Positions 1-11,076 of a stretch of 64,000 bases of DNA are shown here, one piece after another (the stretch's first letter is position 1; each line of letters opens with the position of its first letter). The notes beneath the pieces are model-generated. The model searched no databases. It was not told the DNA's origin and saw only the letters and a program-made list of their open reading frames with translations. The position numbers and the translations under genes were made by a program. Source of the stretch: Fusarium oxysporum f. sp. lycopersici 4287 (Eukaryota; Ascomycota; Sordariomycetes; Hypocreales; Nectriaceae); contig NC_030986.1 in assembly GCF_000149955.1 (NCBI RefSeq), forward strand, positions 5,049,870 through 5,113,869, read 5' to 3'.

Positions 1-1460
1 TGGTCGAAGGGCGTCCACTCGAGGCAAAGAGACCCCAAAGCCAGCAGCGCCCGCCGCAAAGCCAGACCACGTCTATGAAGATGTACCCTACAAAGGATTG
101 TCATTTCAGCAAGCCCAGGAAAAGCTCATCGAGGAGCTTATCCGACGCGAAGACCCTGGATACGATGGCCCTTACTTCGAAGCTTTCATTAACCTACCGC
201 CTCGGTCTCTCAAAGAGTATTTCAAGGTTATCAGTGACCCCATGTCGATCCGAAAACTGCAGAAGGCGGTCAAGGGTTTCCACGGTCGTGGTGGTTCAAC
301 TGGAGTTAGCGATTTCAAGTCATGGGCCGCTTTTGAGGAGAAGGCAAAGCTATTGTGGACCAACGCGTACTTTTACAATGAAGAAGGCAGTGAAATCTAC
401 TTGGTTGCGCAGGATCTCGAGGTCAGTACCATTTTGCTTGCGTTTGTCAACATTTCTAACCGCGTTGCAGAAATTCTTTTATGATCAGTTAAAACAAGCA
501 CAAGCTGTTGTAACTGAACCTTCTCAACCAAAGATCAAGTTAAAGGTTGGCGGATCCAGTGAGACGCCTACACCCGGACCCAAGAAGATCACAATCCATG
601 TTGGAGGTCAACGAGATTCTGCTGATACGCCAGCGCCAGCTCAATCGAAGGAGGCGATAACAAATGGTCAAACTGTGAACAGCACGGCACGTACTTCAAC
701 GCCTGCTCAAGCCGTCAATCCCCAACTGGAAAAGGCTAGAAGCACCTCGTTATCTGCTGTGCCATCTCCTAGTCCTTCTGTACAGAGTGCTCTCAAGGCA
801 GAGGAGGCCTCAAGGGCATCGCCAGCAGTTACATCACAACCGCCTAGCGCTGCACCTAATCAAGCGACTCCCGCGATTCCTGCGGCTGCTCCCGTCGCTG
901 TCCCTGCTCCTGTGCCTGTGGCACCACCGCAACCAATCAACAATCCGCTTGTTAATGGGTATATGGACCAGAAGCATCCTCGTCGCCCTGGTAAAGGTAA
1001 TTCACCCAAACACATTTACAAGCGCCAAACACTAACAAATACAGGTATCGACGATGCTCTCATTGAGAGTATGAAGATTCAGGTTCACCCCACTCTTCAA
1101 TCACACAGTCCTGTACTGGCAACCATCAGACCCAACCCCAAGGAGATGGAACAGGCTGCCACTCTTAACCTACCTCCTCATCTCACCCGTATTCTTGCCG
1201 TCACCGCAATACCCAGCCATTTACAGACTAGACAATACAGCCTCTGGACACTGGTTAACAAGCAACCGCTTAAGCCCATTCATCACCAAGCCCCAGGCCA
1301 GCTACCTCACGAGCGCGCCTTCGAGGCAATGCTACATCCAGGGCTCAACGTACTCGAGTCACATCTCATCGCTGCCATTCCGCGAGATGAGCGTGTTCCG
1401 GGCGGTCCAGAGGTTGAATTAGAAGTCTTCACCATCTCGATCAATGTCCTGAGGAATTAA
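1..1460 (+). CDS. RSC4-like bromodomain subunit of a chromatin-remodelling complex (5' partial)
   Basis: Reading frame is open at the left edge. Exons are 1-421, 471-996 and 1045-1460, giving about 453 visible residues. Intron 422-470 has branch TCTAAC, and intron 997-1044 is 48 nt and in frame. The visible part starts with a bromodomain (about residues 35-145) with the NAYFYNEEGS segment containing the acetyl-lysine-binding Asn. A low-complexity Pro/Ala/Ser/Thr linker follows (about 180-330), then a conserved C-terminal domain ending in LEVFTISINVLRN. This order matches the fungal RSC4 subunit of the RSC nucleosome remodeller, which reads acetylated histones in the nucleus; in RSC4 a first bromodomain would lie upstream of the window. 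Identity with RSC4 rather than another bromodomain subunit is inferred from the C-terminal domain. Confidence 0.8.
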   Translation, partial: VEGRPLEAKRPQSQQRPPQSQTTSMKMYPTKDCHFSKPRKSSSRSLSDAKTLDTMALTSKLSLTYRLGLSKSISRLSVTPCRSENCRRRSRVSTVVVVQLELAISSHGPLLRRRQSYCGPTRTFTMKKAVKSTWLRRISRSVPFCLRLSTFLTALQKFFYDQLKQAQAVVTEPSQPKIKLKVGGSSETPTPGPKKITIHVGGQRDSADTPAPAQSKEAITNGQTVNSTARTSTPAQAVNPQLEKARSTSLSAVPSPSPSVQSALKAEEASRASPAVTSQPPSAAPNQATPAIPAAAPVAVPAPVPVAPPQPINNPLVNGYMDQKHPRRPGKGNSPKHIYKRQTLTNTGIDDALIESMKIQVHPTLQSHSPVLATIRPNPKEMEQAATLNLPPHLTRILAVTAIPSHLQTRQYSLWTLVNKQPLKPIHHQAPGQLPHERAFEAMLHPGLNVLESHLIAAIPRDERVPGGPEVELEVFTISINVLRN

Positions 1461-1910
1461 CACTACCAACGTCATCAGTTAGGGCATGGGAGAAAGCAGG
1501 CATCTGAATGGACGATTACAAGACCGTTTACTAAATCTAGTATTGGTAGCTAGTTCTCTGAATAGGATGAAGGAAGCGTTTGCGAGTGCGAACAATATCC
1601 AACGATGCCTTTTATGAGCAGGATATGGGAAGGCATGGGATGGTACTGGTGTTGGGCGGGTATACGGATGCGTTTTTTTCTTCTTCTTTTCTTTGTGGAA
1701 CTGGCCTCAGGAATAGGCTCATAGGGAGCATCCAAACGTTTATGCTGCGTCGTTTCACAGCACTGGTTAGGTGGATAGGGTAGAACAAAGTAATATCAAA
1801 CACTGATATTCTAAATCTCCTATGGTATCTCAAGCCAAACCTGCTCCATGCGCCCCGTCATGCTAAGTCCTGCGTAACTATCGAAATTTATTTTGTCTTA
1901 TAATACAAGT
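1461..1910. other. convergent 3' intergenic region
   Basis: Lies between the stop of the bromodomain gene and the stop of the minus-strand gene that follows, so it should hold two 3' UTRs. Short open frames here have no recognisable protein features. Nothing else is seen. Confidence 0.6.
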
Positions 1911-3384
1911 CTAGCCAGGCGCAGGCCGTTGTCTCAGTTGCATCAAGTGCTTGAGCATAGTCTGGACAGCTACGTACTGACGTGTCTTGGGATCGTAGTA
2001 GCCCGCAACGAGAACTGCCATGACCGCTGTCTTTCCCTTGAGTTCGACTATACCGTCAACTCTGATACATCCCCTGCTGGGCAGACTCTTGGTAGGCTTC
2101 CAATGTCGCAGAAAGGCGAGAGCACCAGCCATGCTAGCAGCTTGAAGACGAGGATCGAGTTTCGCGTCTGGACCGAATGCAGCGCTGATGATCTCGTTGA
2201 AGACTGGGGGAAGATGTGCGGTATGTGCCTTGGGGTCGTGCTGGACTGCTGCTCTGGTGGCAGCCGGAGGAGGAATTATGCCAGGGAGGTTTCCCACTGG
2301 CACTTGGTGCCAGCCAGATTCTGGGGGATCAGGTTCACTTAAACCGATCGCTTTTGAGATATCCAGCGCTACTTGTTTCGTTAGGAAACTGACAAAGGTC
2401 CAGCAACCCATAGCAAGAGCTTTGGGGTAAAGTGCTTTGGCAAGAAAGCTAGCAGCAATCGAGTCGATGGGTCGATCACCCCAGAAAATGCCCTCCTCAT
2501 CGATCATGATTCTTCATTGAATTAGCAAGACGAATATCATGTGTAGGTTGAAAACTCACCCAGAGACATAGTGTATCGGTGGAGGAGCAGGCGGGAAGAT
2601 TATGTCAAGCCAGTACTTCCTCACAGCTATTTCTCCACCAAGAAGCTTATTGAAGGCAGGGTTCCGTTCAACGCCACGCTTGATCTCGTTTGCCAGACCA
2701 TCTATGCATGCGTTAGAATGTGAATCTTCCTCGGAAGGGCCTCGCTCACTCTTGATCTCCTGAAGAAGCTTCTTGTCCTGGCTGACTTTGACGAAAGTTT
2801 GCCACTCTGGATCTGAACCTCGATATGGTGGTTGCTTAACTTCTTTGGTTGTGAAGGGGAAAGGGAGAAATATCAACGGTTCGTCAGGGTCGTGGAGGGC
2901 CTCGGCTTCCGCTTTCTCTTTTTCAGACAGCGCCTCCCATTCTGCGTCAGCCCAGTCGAATATGGGATCGAATACAACGGCGATGAAGATTTGCCAGCAA
3001 GCGTAGAGCACAATAGTTGTGAAGATCGCACGGCTTCGGGGAGTGTTAGCATCGCGCTTCGCTCAACCATGACAGCTTCTTCTGCCAGACATACCGTAGT
3101 CGATATCGGAAGATGGTCCATTTTGCCCTTCTCAGTGCTCTCTTGACTTCCTCGCCCCCCACCTGGTTTGCGCTTCTGGGGTAGACTGGGTTCACCCTGT
3201 TGGCGTTCGTTGAAGGATCGGGTTTGGAGAAGTAGACTGGTATAGGTTCCGATTGCCTTTGACGCCACGGCAAGAAAGATATACGCCTGCTAAGAGGTCG
3301 GATCTGGCTGGCGACTGTTCGTTGGGTTTTGAACCTCGTCGTGGGGAGAGCTGCTTGTCGCAGAACAGCTTGCCGAGCTAACAT
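1911..3384 (-). CDS. uncharacterised protein, probable mitochondrial inner-membrane protein
   Basis: Minus-strand exons are 3384-3095, 3033-2750, 2701-2560 and 2511-1911, about 438 aa. Introns 3034-3094, 2702-2749 and 2512-2559 all have good donors and CTAAC/CTAAT branch points. The 48-nt intron 2702-2749 is in frame, so a 454-residue retained form is also readable. The N-terminus is rich in Arg, Ala and Ser with no acid (MLARQAVLRQAAL...), typical of a mitochondrial presequence. A hydrophobic segment follows near residues 100-120 (FTTIVLYACWQIFIAVVF), then a long soluble domain. I do not recognise the family. Intact coding and splice structure make it a real gene; the mitochondrial location is inferred from the presequence only. 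It is divergent from the Vps3844 gene. Confidence 0.75.
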
Positions 3385-3799
3385 ATCGCCTCCTCTGCCG
3401 CTGCCGCGGGCGAGGGCACCGAATGAAAAGTGTTAAAGTTATAAGAAAAGAAGATGCGATTAGTCTCGCTACTAGATTAGTGATTCAAGGAATGGCATGC
3501 ATCGTGGCAATGTCGACAACAATAATTACAACAATAAGCTGCTGTCCCGCGGTTACGATTAGCTTGATAGTGTAATTGGCGAGACTGTGTCAAATACCCT
3601 AAACACTGTTTCAATCGCCACTGTAACACTCTAATTGGGGGGCTGACGCACTGTATGACGGAACAACTCGAGACCCGGCCGCAACCCAACACGTGCATCA
3701 TCCCGGATTCGCGTTGCCTGTATCAAGCTTGCGACGTTAAGCTATCTCAGCCTGGCCTCCAGCCTCAAGACAACCAAGCTTCATCAATCCGCATCAAAA
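3385..3799. promoter_or_regulatory. shared divergent promoter region
   Basis: This 415-bp interval lies between two divergently oriented start codons (3384 minus, 3800 plus) and must hold both promoters. CACGTG occurs near 3690 (aacacgtgcatc), a possible bHLH-type site. No TATA box is obvious. Confidence 0.45.
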
Positions 3800-4962
3800 A
3801 TGAAGCTCAACATTGGGCTCAGTGCAGCCTTTGCAGGCATTGCTGCTGCATCTCAACAGCCCGCCGCTGACGGTACCAAAGTTTATATCCTCCGAGGATC
3901 CCATCACATCGAGCCTACGACGAGTATCACCCCCAGCGAAGCCCGTCTCATCCTCTACCAGCGCCTCGCCCCCGAGGGACAGGACTTTTCATTTCGCGAT
4001 CTCACAGCATCCGACGATGAAGGGCGTGTCGTCTCTTTAATGAACAAATATGGAAAGGTCCCTGCGCCATTGCTTTCCGATGAGAAGACCGCGACGCCGC
4101 GCCAGCTCGCTATTACCATTGACGGAATGCCCTCCTTTGAATACGAATCATTCTTTGGCTGGCTCTTTAACACACAGCCCGACTTTACCACGGATATTAG
4201 CAAGGAGAATGGCGAGCATCCCGAGGTTTTCGCAAATGTCCTCGCCAAGATGCCCGAGTGTCCCCTGAGCCAGATTGCTGCCTTGGACGAGAAGTGTTTC
4301 AATGGTCAATCTGCTTATGCGTCATACAGCAGGGCCCAGGTAACTAAATCCTATCATTTCTATTACACCGAGTTATTTTCTAACGACGCGATAAGGATGG
4401 TGACCATCCCACTACCCTACTAAACGAGCTCCACAAGCTTCAGAAGCTCGCCGAGTCGGGCGAACTACAGACCATCCTGGTTTTCCTACCCGTCGACGTC
4501 GACTCTGAGGACAAGTCCGACAAGGATCAAGAGCTTCGACGTCGACAGGCTGAGACCGTTATCTCGTCTATTGAAGAGACAGCCGAGTCACCGGCCGAAA
4601 CCTCTACCACACCCGCGAAGCCTTCGAACCCAATTAAAGCTGTATGCTTCACCTCGGAGGATAGCTGTATGGAAGCTACTGGCAACTGTACAGGCCATGG
4701 AAAGTGCCTGAATAAATACGGCCAAAGCAAGGACTCTTGCTTCGCCTGCCACTGCCAAGTTACCAAGTCCGAGAGTGGCAGTGTCACTCACTGGGGTGGT
4801 AACATGTGCCAGAAGCAGGACATCAGTGTCCAATTCTGGCTCTTCGCTGGCTTCACCATTGCCCTCCTTACCATTCTGTACATGGCCATTGGCATGCTCT
4901 TCAGCGTTGGTGAGGAGAAGCTCCCTGGAGTGATTGGCGCTGGTGTGTCGAGGTCCAAGTAA
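3800..4962 (+). CDS. Vps3844/DUF3844-type vacuolar sorting membrane protein
   Basis: Exons 3800-4339 and 4396-4962; the 56-nt phase-0 intron gives a 368-aa product. An N-terminal signal peptide (about residues 1-18, MKLNIGLSAAFAGIAAAS) is followed by a lumenal domain. Next come a Ser/Thr/Pro-rich linker (about 235-260) and a cysteine-rich EGF-like C-terminal domain (about 265-320, eight or so Cys in pairs such as CTGHGKC and CFACHC). One transmembrane helix (about 327-349) precedes a short cytosolic tail. This order is that of the fungal Vps3844 C-terminal domain family (DUF3844), linked by annotation to vacuolar protein sorting in the ER/endomembrane system. The molecular activity is not established. 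Confidence 0.88.
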
Positions 4963-6027
4963 AGTTAGAATGGGGGAGATGCGGAGAATTATGGGAACTG
5001 TCGGGCTGCTGGAGTTGTGTAAGCCGACTCGGGGAGTTTTCACAACATAACGACTCCAGGACGGCATGTATCATCATATGGTGTATTTGACATACGGGCG
5101 TACAAAGGCTAGGAGCTTGTATCAGGTGCCTCGATAAGGGGCTTCTTTTGTTAGAATGCGTTTCGATTTTTGCGATCAGTTCATTGAGTACAAGAGCATG
5201 CAACTATTCGACTTATGAGAGTGCCTTTTCACATGTCGTGATGAGTTAATGCCGACCCTCTTTCACATGATGGCTCTTTTCAGCTTGAACATGCCATGAC
5301 GCGTGTTGAGCAGGGCTCTTGGTCTTTCAATATTGTCCCTTGTAGGCCCATATGATGTGACAATGTTATCTTTAAACGTTCACTTCGTCTCGCGCGAGTT
5401 GGACGTTTGCGTTTTGGGCGATCGTTGCTCTCAGTGATGGATGTTTTTCATAGAGATGAGTAGTTTCATAGGAACCCGTTAATGGAGCTTATATAGATAT
5501 CTTGGCTGTGTCATAACCCGCTGGCATGAGCAGCTCAGATAAACTCATGAAAATTGCGTTCCAGCACATGCTTTTGTTAGTGGAGCTGATAAGTATGAAT
5601 AGCGGATTTCGAATCGAGCTTTGATGATATCATGCAACATCACCAGCTTTAATGGTTGATACCTGGTAAGAAGAACACGTTGATATAACACCTCCACTGA
5701 TCCAGCGACTCGATTAAGTGCTTTTGTGATTCTTATCAATGTATTTCTAAGCTTTAACCGGCATTCACTCACCAATTCCGACCGACATGGCCTTATGAGG
5801 CTCTTGGAGCTGAACCCCTGGACCCACCCTAAACCAACCGGACTTTCCAAGGCCCCATCCCGGTTTCGACATCTTCCCTTATTAACCTACTGATAAATAC
5901 TAACTAATACTACACGACTTAAAGAACCGGGTTTTTCTGCTTTTCGTCAAAAGTCCGCCGGACTTGTCAGCATACACCGCCTTCCATTCTTCTCCTGCAA
6001 GCTCTTTATGCACAGCAGATCACGGTT
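4963..6027. other. intergenic region
   Basis: About 1.07 kb between the Vps3844 gene and the next regulator on the same strand. No coding signal, repeat or RNA gene is seen. The right part should contain the promoter of the Zn2Cys6 gene. Confidence 0.5.
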
Positions 6028-8618
6028 ATGATATCCCATTCCAATGCAGACAGGCCCAAGCCCGCAACGGCTAAATGGGGTGCTGCTTGTGCGCAGTGCT
6101 CTACCGCGAAAGCCAAGTGTATACGGTCAAATAATACGCCTGGATCAAAGTGCGATAGGTAAGCTTATTTTTAACCCCTTTTTTCACATTTCCACGGTTT
6201 CTCGGACGTGTTGAGCCACGTGGGATGCGGCTCCGAAAGTCCCGAGATTTCCGGAGGCCTATGGCCGGATCTTCGGCCGGCATTACGGAGCCTCTCCATA
6301 ATTAATCCCGGGACCGCGGTTGAAAAGGGAAAATGGGACTGACACATGTTTTGTAGATGTGAACGACTAGTCAAGAATTGTACGGAGCAGGTTCATCGAC
6401 CCCGGAAAAAGAGAACTGTCAAACCATCGTAAGTCAAGCTATCATACAACCCCAACGACACATCGCATCCACATATCGTCAGTCACTGACATGATTTAGA
6501 CGAACTGCTCAAATAGAAGAAAGACTAAATGGATTAGTCAATCTTCTCAAAGCAGGTGGTCTCACTAATGCCGACCTTGCAACAGATACTACTTGTATCC
6601 CAACTGAAGTTGACCCTACCACTGCTGATCAAAGGAAGCCTTCAACGAAAGAGAGAGATTCTTCACTCTCTCCTGAGACAACAGAGTGGTCGATACCTGA
6701 TACTTACAACTCATATGCTCCTCCACAATGTATATGCAGACAGACCAGTGGAGTGGCTCCCCCTCCTCCGGCCTCAGATGAGGAGCTCTTGAAGCTCTAT
6801 CGAAAAGAGTTGCAGGCTCTTCACCCGTTCGTCATCATCCCTGATGGCGTCACAGCAGCAAAACTCAAGGCAACACGGCCTTTCCTTATGTCAGCCATCC
6901 GCATGGTCACGTCGTATCGCAGTCTAAGGTCGATGAGGGCTCAGATGTATCATCTGATGAAATACATAGCAGACCACATGCTCATCCGTTCTGAGCGATC
7001 TCTGGACTTATTACTTGGAATCATTGTCATAATTGCGTGGTACAAGTATCACTGCTTCATGCACGCACAGCTAAACAACTTGATCGCCTTGGCCTCTACT
7101 CTCGTGGGTGAGTTGGGCTTACACCGCAGTCCGACGGTTCTGGAGCGGACCAGCTTGATGGTTGTGACACCGTTCCAGCCGGCAGCGAGAACTAACGAGG
7201 AGAGGAGAGCCTTATTGGGAGTATGGTACTTATCTTCATCGTGGGTTGTATTATTATCAGCAACCGATTTTGGGGACTAATTGTTGATAGGATGTCTCTC
7301 GGGTTCCTACGGATAGAACCCATGCGGTACACCAAATACATCCAACAATGTCTGGCTGTTCTTGAGCAAGAAAGGGAGTACGACACGGACATGCGCCTTG
7401 TAACGCTTGTTCGCGTTCAGCACTTGACGGAGAGGATCGCACAACTTAATGCTCCTGATGACCCTACGGAAGAGATTGTTGGCCTCCCAGCAGCACCATT
7501 ATCAGCCTACGTTTCTGCGTTCCATAACGAACTTGACAGGATCAGGAGTGGGTTACCTCCCGAGCTTACAAACGACAGTGAGTTCTACTACTGGTGGGGT
7601 TAATGTTTCTGATTTACTGATGTTGACTTTTGCAGGAGTGATAAATATGTTTCTAAATACGGCCATGCTCCGTTTATATGAACCTCCTATACTAGACGCC
7701 CCTAAAATTATCTCCATGTCAGAGTCATTAACATCTCCAACATTAGGGGCTGCTTCAGCTCTGGACATCTTTTACCAGTCAAGAAACGCACTGAAGAAGT
7801 TCTTTGACGATTGGCTCATGGTTCCGATTCCCGAATTCTACAACCAGACAACACCGGTAGTTGCACAACTTGTCTACGGGATGACAATGCTTGGTCGCTG
7901 GGCCAAGTATACTGCGCCGATTCCTTTGACAAAGGCCACTACACCAATGCCACAGGACACAAGCGCGCGACACCCCCATGATGAGATTTACAAAGCAGAC
8001 TCCGCATACTCGGCGAGTGTCAGCCCATCAGTTGCAACACCGTCAGTGACGACGGGAAGAGATTCTCATGAAACCAGCCCGATCTCACTCCGGGAGGGTA
8101 CAGACCCGAGGCTACCAGCTGCTGTGGCTGCTCTTCGGTCACAGATCCAAACCCAACCAGGACTCTCCCTCGACGTCACAGAGATACTATCGGCAATATG
8201 TGCGCGGTTTGAAGAAGCCAACACATCATTCCAGATGGCATCAACAGAGCCTGGTTCTTCGGATCACAATCTCTGGAGTATGAGCGCCATAAAAGTCAAA
8301 ATCACAAGGGCAAAGTTGGAAAGATGGGCCGAGATCGTCGCGGCTGGGACAGAAGCGCTGAAGATACATGATGAGACCCGAGACACGGAGATGGGAGGCA
8401 GTATCACGAGCGAGACCGGAGCCGGTGGCACAGGAATGGCCATGGGCCAGGATGCGCAGCCTGATGTGTTCATAATACCGGATTGGAACCCTGAAATGCC
8501 GTGGGCCTCGGAGGTGCTCCAGGGGGTCGATCCTTCGATATGGTTCGACGGCTATTTGGATTGGGGGGCTGTTGTCATGAACTCCATGGGCAATCTGGAA
8601 CATCAGAACCAGTCGTGA
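6028..8618 (+). CDS. Zn2Cys6 fungal transcription factor
   Basis: Exons 6028-6158, 6357-6428, 6500-7240, 7291-7577 and 7636-8618, 737 aa. The binuclear zinc cluster is split by the first intron: Cys21, Cys24 and Cys31 are in exon 1 and Cys42 is just before the junction. Cys45 and Cys52 are in exon 2, giving spacing C-x2-C-x6-C-x10-C-x2-C-x6-C. A basic linker (PRKKRTVK) and a short coiled segment (IEERLNGLVNLLKAGG) for dimerisation follow. A fungal-specific regulatory domain spans about 160-480 (LHPFVIIP; LGELGLHRSP; LGVWYLSSS). The C-terminus is Ser/Thr/Gly-rich. It is expected to be nuclear and to bind CGG-type sites; targets cannot be read from the sequence. The 198-nt first intron is long for this window. 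Confidence 0.88.
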
Positions 8619-10104
8619 GACATAGCCGCAGGGGCGGTATTTTATATGTGATATATCAGATGAGGCAAAATACTAATTGTGACTGATCTCACTGGTATTA
8701 TAAGTCACTTAATATCTGTTCCAAGACCTCAACAAACCTTTCAAGAACCATTGCTTCCCAAGAGTCTGCCTCCTGCTAGTACACCGACTAAAAGCTTTTC
8801 GTTGGTACAGTATTTTGAATTGCTGCAAAGGCTTATACTATCTGAACGCTAGCTTACACCGCACGACTCACCGCTCGCAAGCAGCCCAGGGGGCAAGCCA
8901 TGCATCTTCTGATGGCAAGCAAGCCTAATCAGCACGTGTTCAAGGAGAACGGAATCATGGAACATTCGTCTAAACAACAATCGGTGAACAAGCAAAGAAC
9001 GGTGTGGAAGAGTCTTCATCCAGATTGAACCCCTTGAAGCAATCTGATGAACGACTGCGGACAAAGACTTGACCAGGGATGCAGCTTTCCATTGCTACTT
9101 GTTGGGATTGCTGCTTCAACCCGTATAAGGGCCCTTACAGCATGATGTAACCACATTGCATTGGTAATCATCAGGGTAAGTTTTGTCTATTGCACCATGG
9201 TCTTGAGGTTGGTTATATTACATCTAAAACAAGGCAAAGTACTTTGTTTCGTAATGCCTGGCCATTTTTTTGGGACGAACGAGAGTTTGGCGGTTTTAAG
9301 CCCAGACTTATCAATAAATTCCATGTTTGTGTTGGCAAGATACAATTGGTCTTAGCGAACAGCAACCCTGTAGTTTTTCAGGTTGCTTACTACGTATGCA
9401 CCATATCACCGAACTCAGAATCGACCGTCCCTGTCGTTCTCTTTGTAGGATAGTTCCCGACAATACATCCTATCACAGAATTTCCCCGTGGAAACTAGTG
9501 CTGAGTGTTTAGGGTAGCAACATTCGAGATCTGAACAAACATCTGTGTGCATGCTATCAAACTAAAGGGTTTATGTATCATTTCGATGAGCATGTATTGC
9601 CAACTACGTTGTTACAGTACCGAGGCGCTATTTTCCTGGTGATACATGAGAACTCTCATCCAAGAGATATGATTGCCTTGACATTTCGTCAGACCGGCTC
9701 GGAGGCAAGATGGGGAGGGCTGCAAGACAGGGGTGGCTCATTCTTTAGTTGTGAGGAATGGGTGATGTGGCACATCAAAGCCTGCAGATCGAGCGCCTGT
9801 ACTACCATGGCGTGCAGGACAATACTGCATGACTCGATGAGCAGGTGTCCTTCTTTTGTCGCCTTGTGTTTGCATTGAACTCTGTTCGGGTTCAATCTTA
9901 GAATATTGGGGAGATCTATAGGCTGATCAGCTGGTTGAGGTTACCGTAGCTGTAAGACTACTATGAGACAGATAGAGAATCACCAAAGCGCCTCTGTCTA
10001 ACCAGTGGGAACAATTTTCTTTTAAAAGTTGAGTCTTGAGCTTTGGCGAACCATCCGATTTTTACCATCATTTGCATAATAGCCTTTTTGTTTAAAACGA
10101 TCCA
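8619..10104. other. intergenic region, left flank of the duplicated module
   Basis: About 1.5 kb with only short open frames on both strands. I compared it by eye with the module genes and saw no remnant of a third copy. No tRNA, transposon end or tandem repeat is seen. Confidence 0.5.
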
Positions 10105-10726
10105 ATGTCGACACACTACAGTTACCTCCAATCACGAAGCTGGGTAGCTGTTGTACCCAATTGGACATTTGCATCGGAAAGACAACGAGGTAGACATTCG
10201 CGGACTCGGGGATTCTGCCATCGTGACACTTACCAGCCAAACAGATCACAAGGAACACCCACCTCCTATCAGAGGCTCATCTGAAACCACAGAGAATCAG
10301 CTCGAGGATGTAAGACCACAGGATGACCTAGAAGCCGGTGTAATCGGGCTGCAAGACGAACTGAGGCCATCCAGCGAAGCCCAACGTATGTCTGCCTTTT
10401 CCGCTGCCTTTTTTATCATCCTCTAAGCCCCCTTCATCGTATTGTATGATTGATTGAATCGTTGATCGGTTGACAAGGCAATCTTTTGTAGTTTTAGTCT
10501 CCTCAACACCATATAGGGTGCGACCCCCGAGGAGGAAAGTAGTATGGATATGGTTTTGTGTATGTCAACACTATTCCGAAACCTCCACCCTGCCTTCATA
10601 TCAACTGACGAGTTCGAGTGCTGTTGTGGCCATGGAGGGATGAAAGTGAGCGTCGATCCGTGTCCTCGTTGCGGAATGCCTCGCTGTCCAAACTGCGACA
10701 CTCAGCGATACAACACACGCTCTTGA
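10105..10726 (+). CDS. small zinc-ribbon-like protein, module copy A
   Basis: Proposed exons are 10105-10189, 10245-10385, 10498-10559 and 10619-10726. The last two junctions are well supported; the first exon is the only nearby ATG that splices in frame and is uncertain. The N-terminal half is polar and acidic with no recognised domain. The C-terminal 35 residues carry the core CCCGHGGMKVSVDPCP followed by C-x4-C-P-N-C. That makes two to three Cys pairs fit to bind one or two zinc ions. The intron lies directly before this core, after the codons for VWIWFC, exactly as in the second copy at 14621. It lies 350 bp upstream of the larger module gene on the same strand. Function unknown; an adaptor or regulator of the neighbour is a guess. 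Confidence 0.62.
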
Positions 10727-11076
10727 CAGCAAAGACACCGTGGTTACCCTGAGGTTATACTTGGATTTTCGGATGGAATATAAGCCTCAAATCCTATATA
10801 TTCTCAAAGAGTTATCGTTCTATACTGGATTTCCTATCGCAATTCGACATCTTTGACATGTACGTGAATCCAGGTCCGGCAGAGCTCCGGAATGACTTAT
10901 AGGAAGTTCAGATGCCTGATTTCCAGGAGTCAACACCCAGGCTCTTAAAGGAGACTGGGTGTTAGTGGGCACAGAGACGATGAGTTTGTTGAGTTTCGTC
11001 GAGTTGCTCACTTGTTCCATTGCTAACTGATACGGAACAGACAGAAGGGACCGTGGCTAGCCCGCCCATAAGAGTA
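10727..11076. other. spacer between the two genes of module copy A
   Basis: 350 bp. A convincing branch point and acceptor (GCTAACT ... AACAG, ending 11040) sits just before the chosen start of the next gene. The larger gene may therefore have a 5' UTR intron or an extra short first coding exon here. Confidence 0.4.

Noticed and set aside
1580..1833. Overlapping short frames on both strands after the bromodomain gene
   Set aside because: In the 3' region of two convergent genes, with low-complexity translations.
9573..9878. 101-codon open frame upstream of the module
   Set aside because: No similarity to the module proteins, no splice partners, unbiased codon use.
11020..11076. In-frame extension of the module A large gene upstream of its ATG
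   Set aside because: The frame has no ATG there, and the sequence looks like an intron end (branch GCTAACT, acceptor AACAG at 11040).
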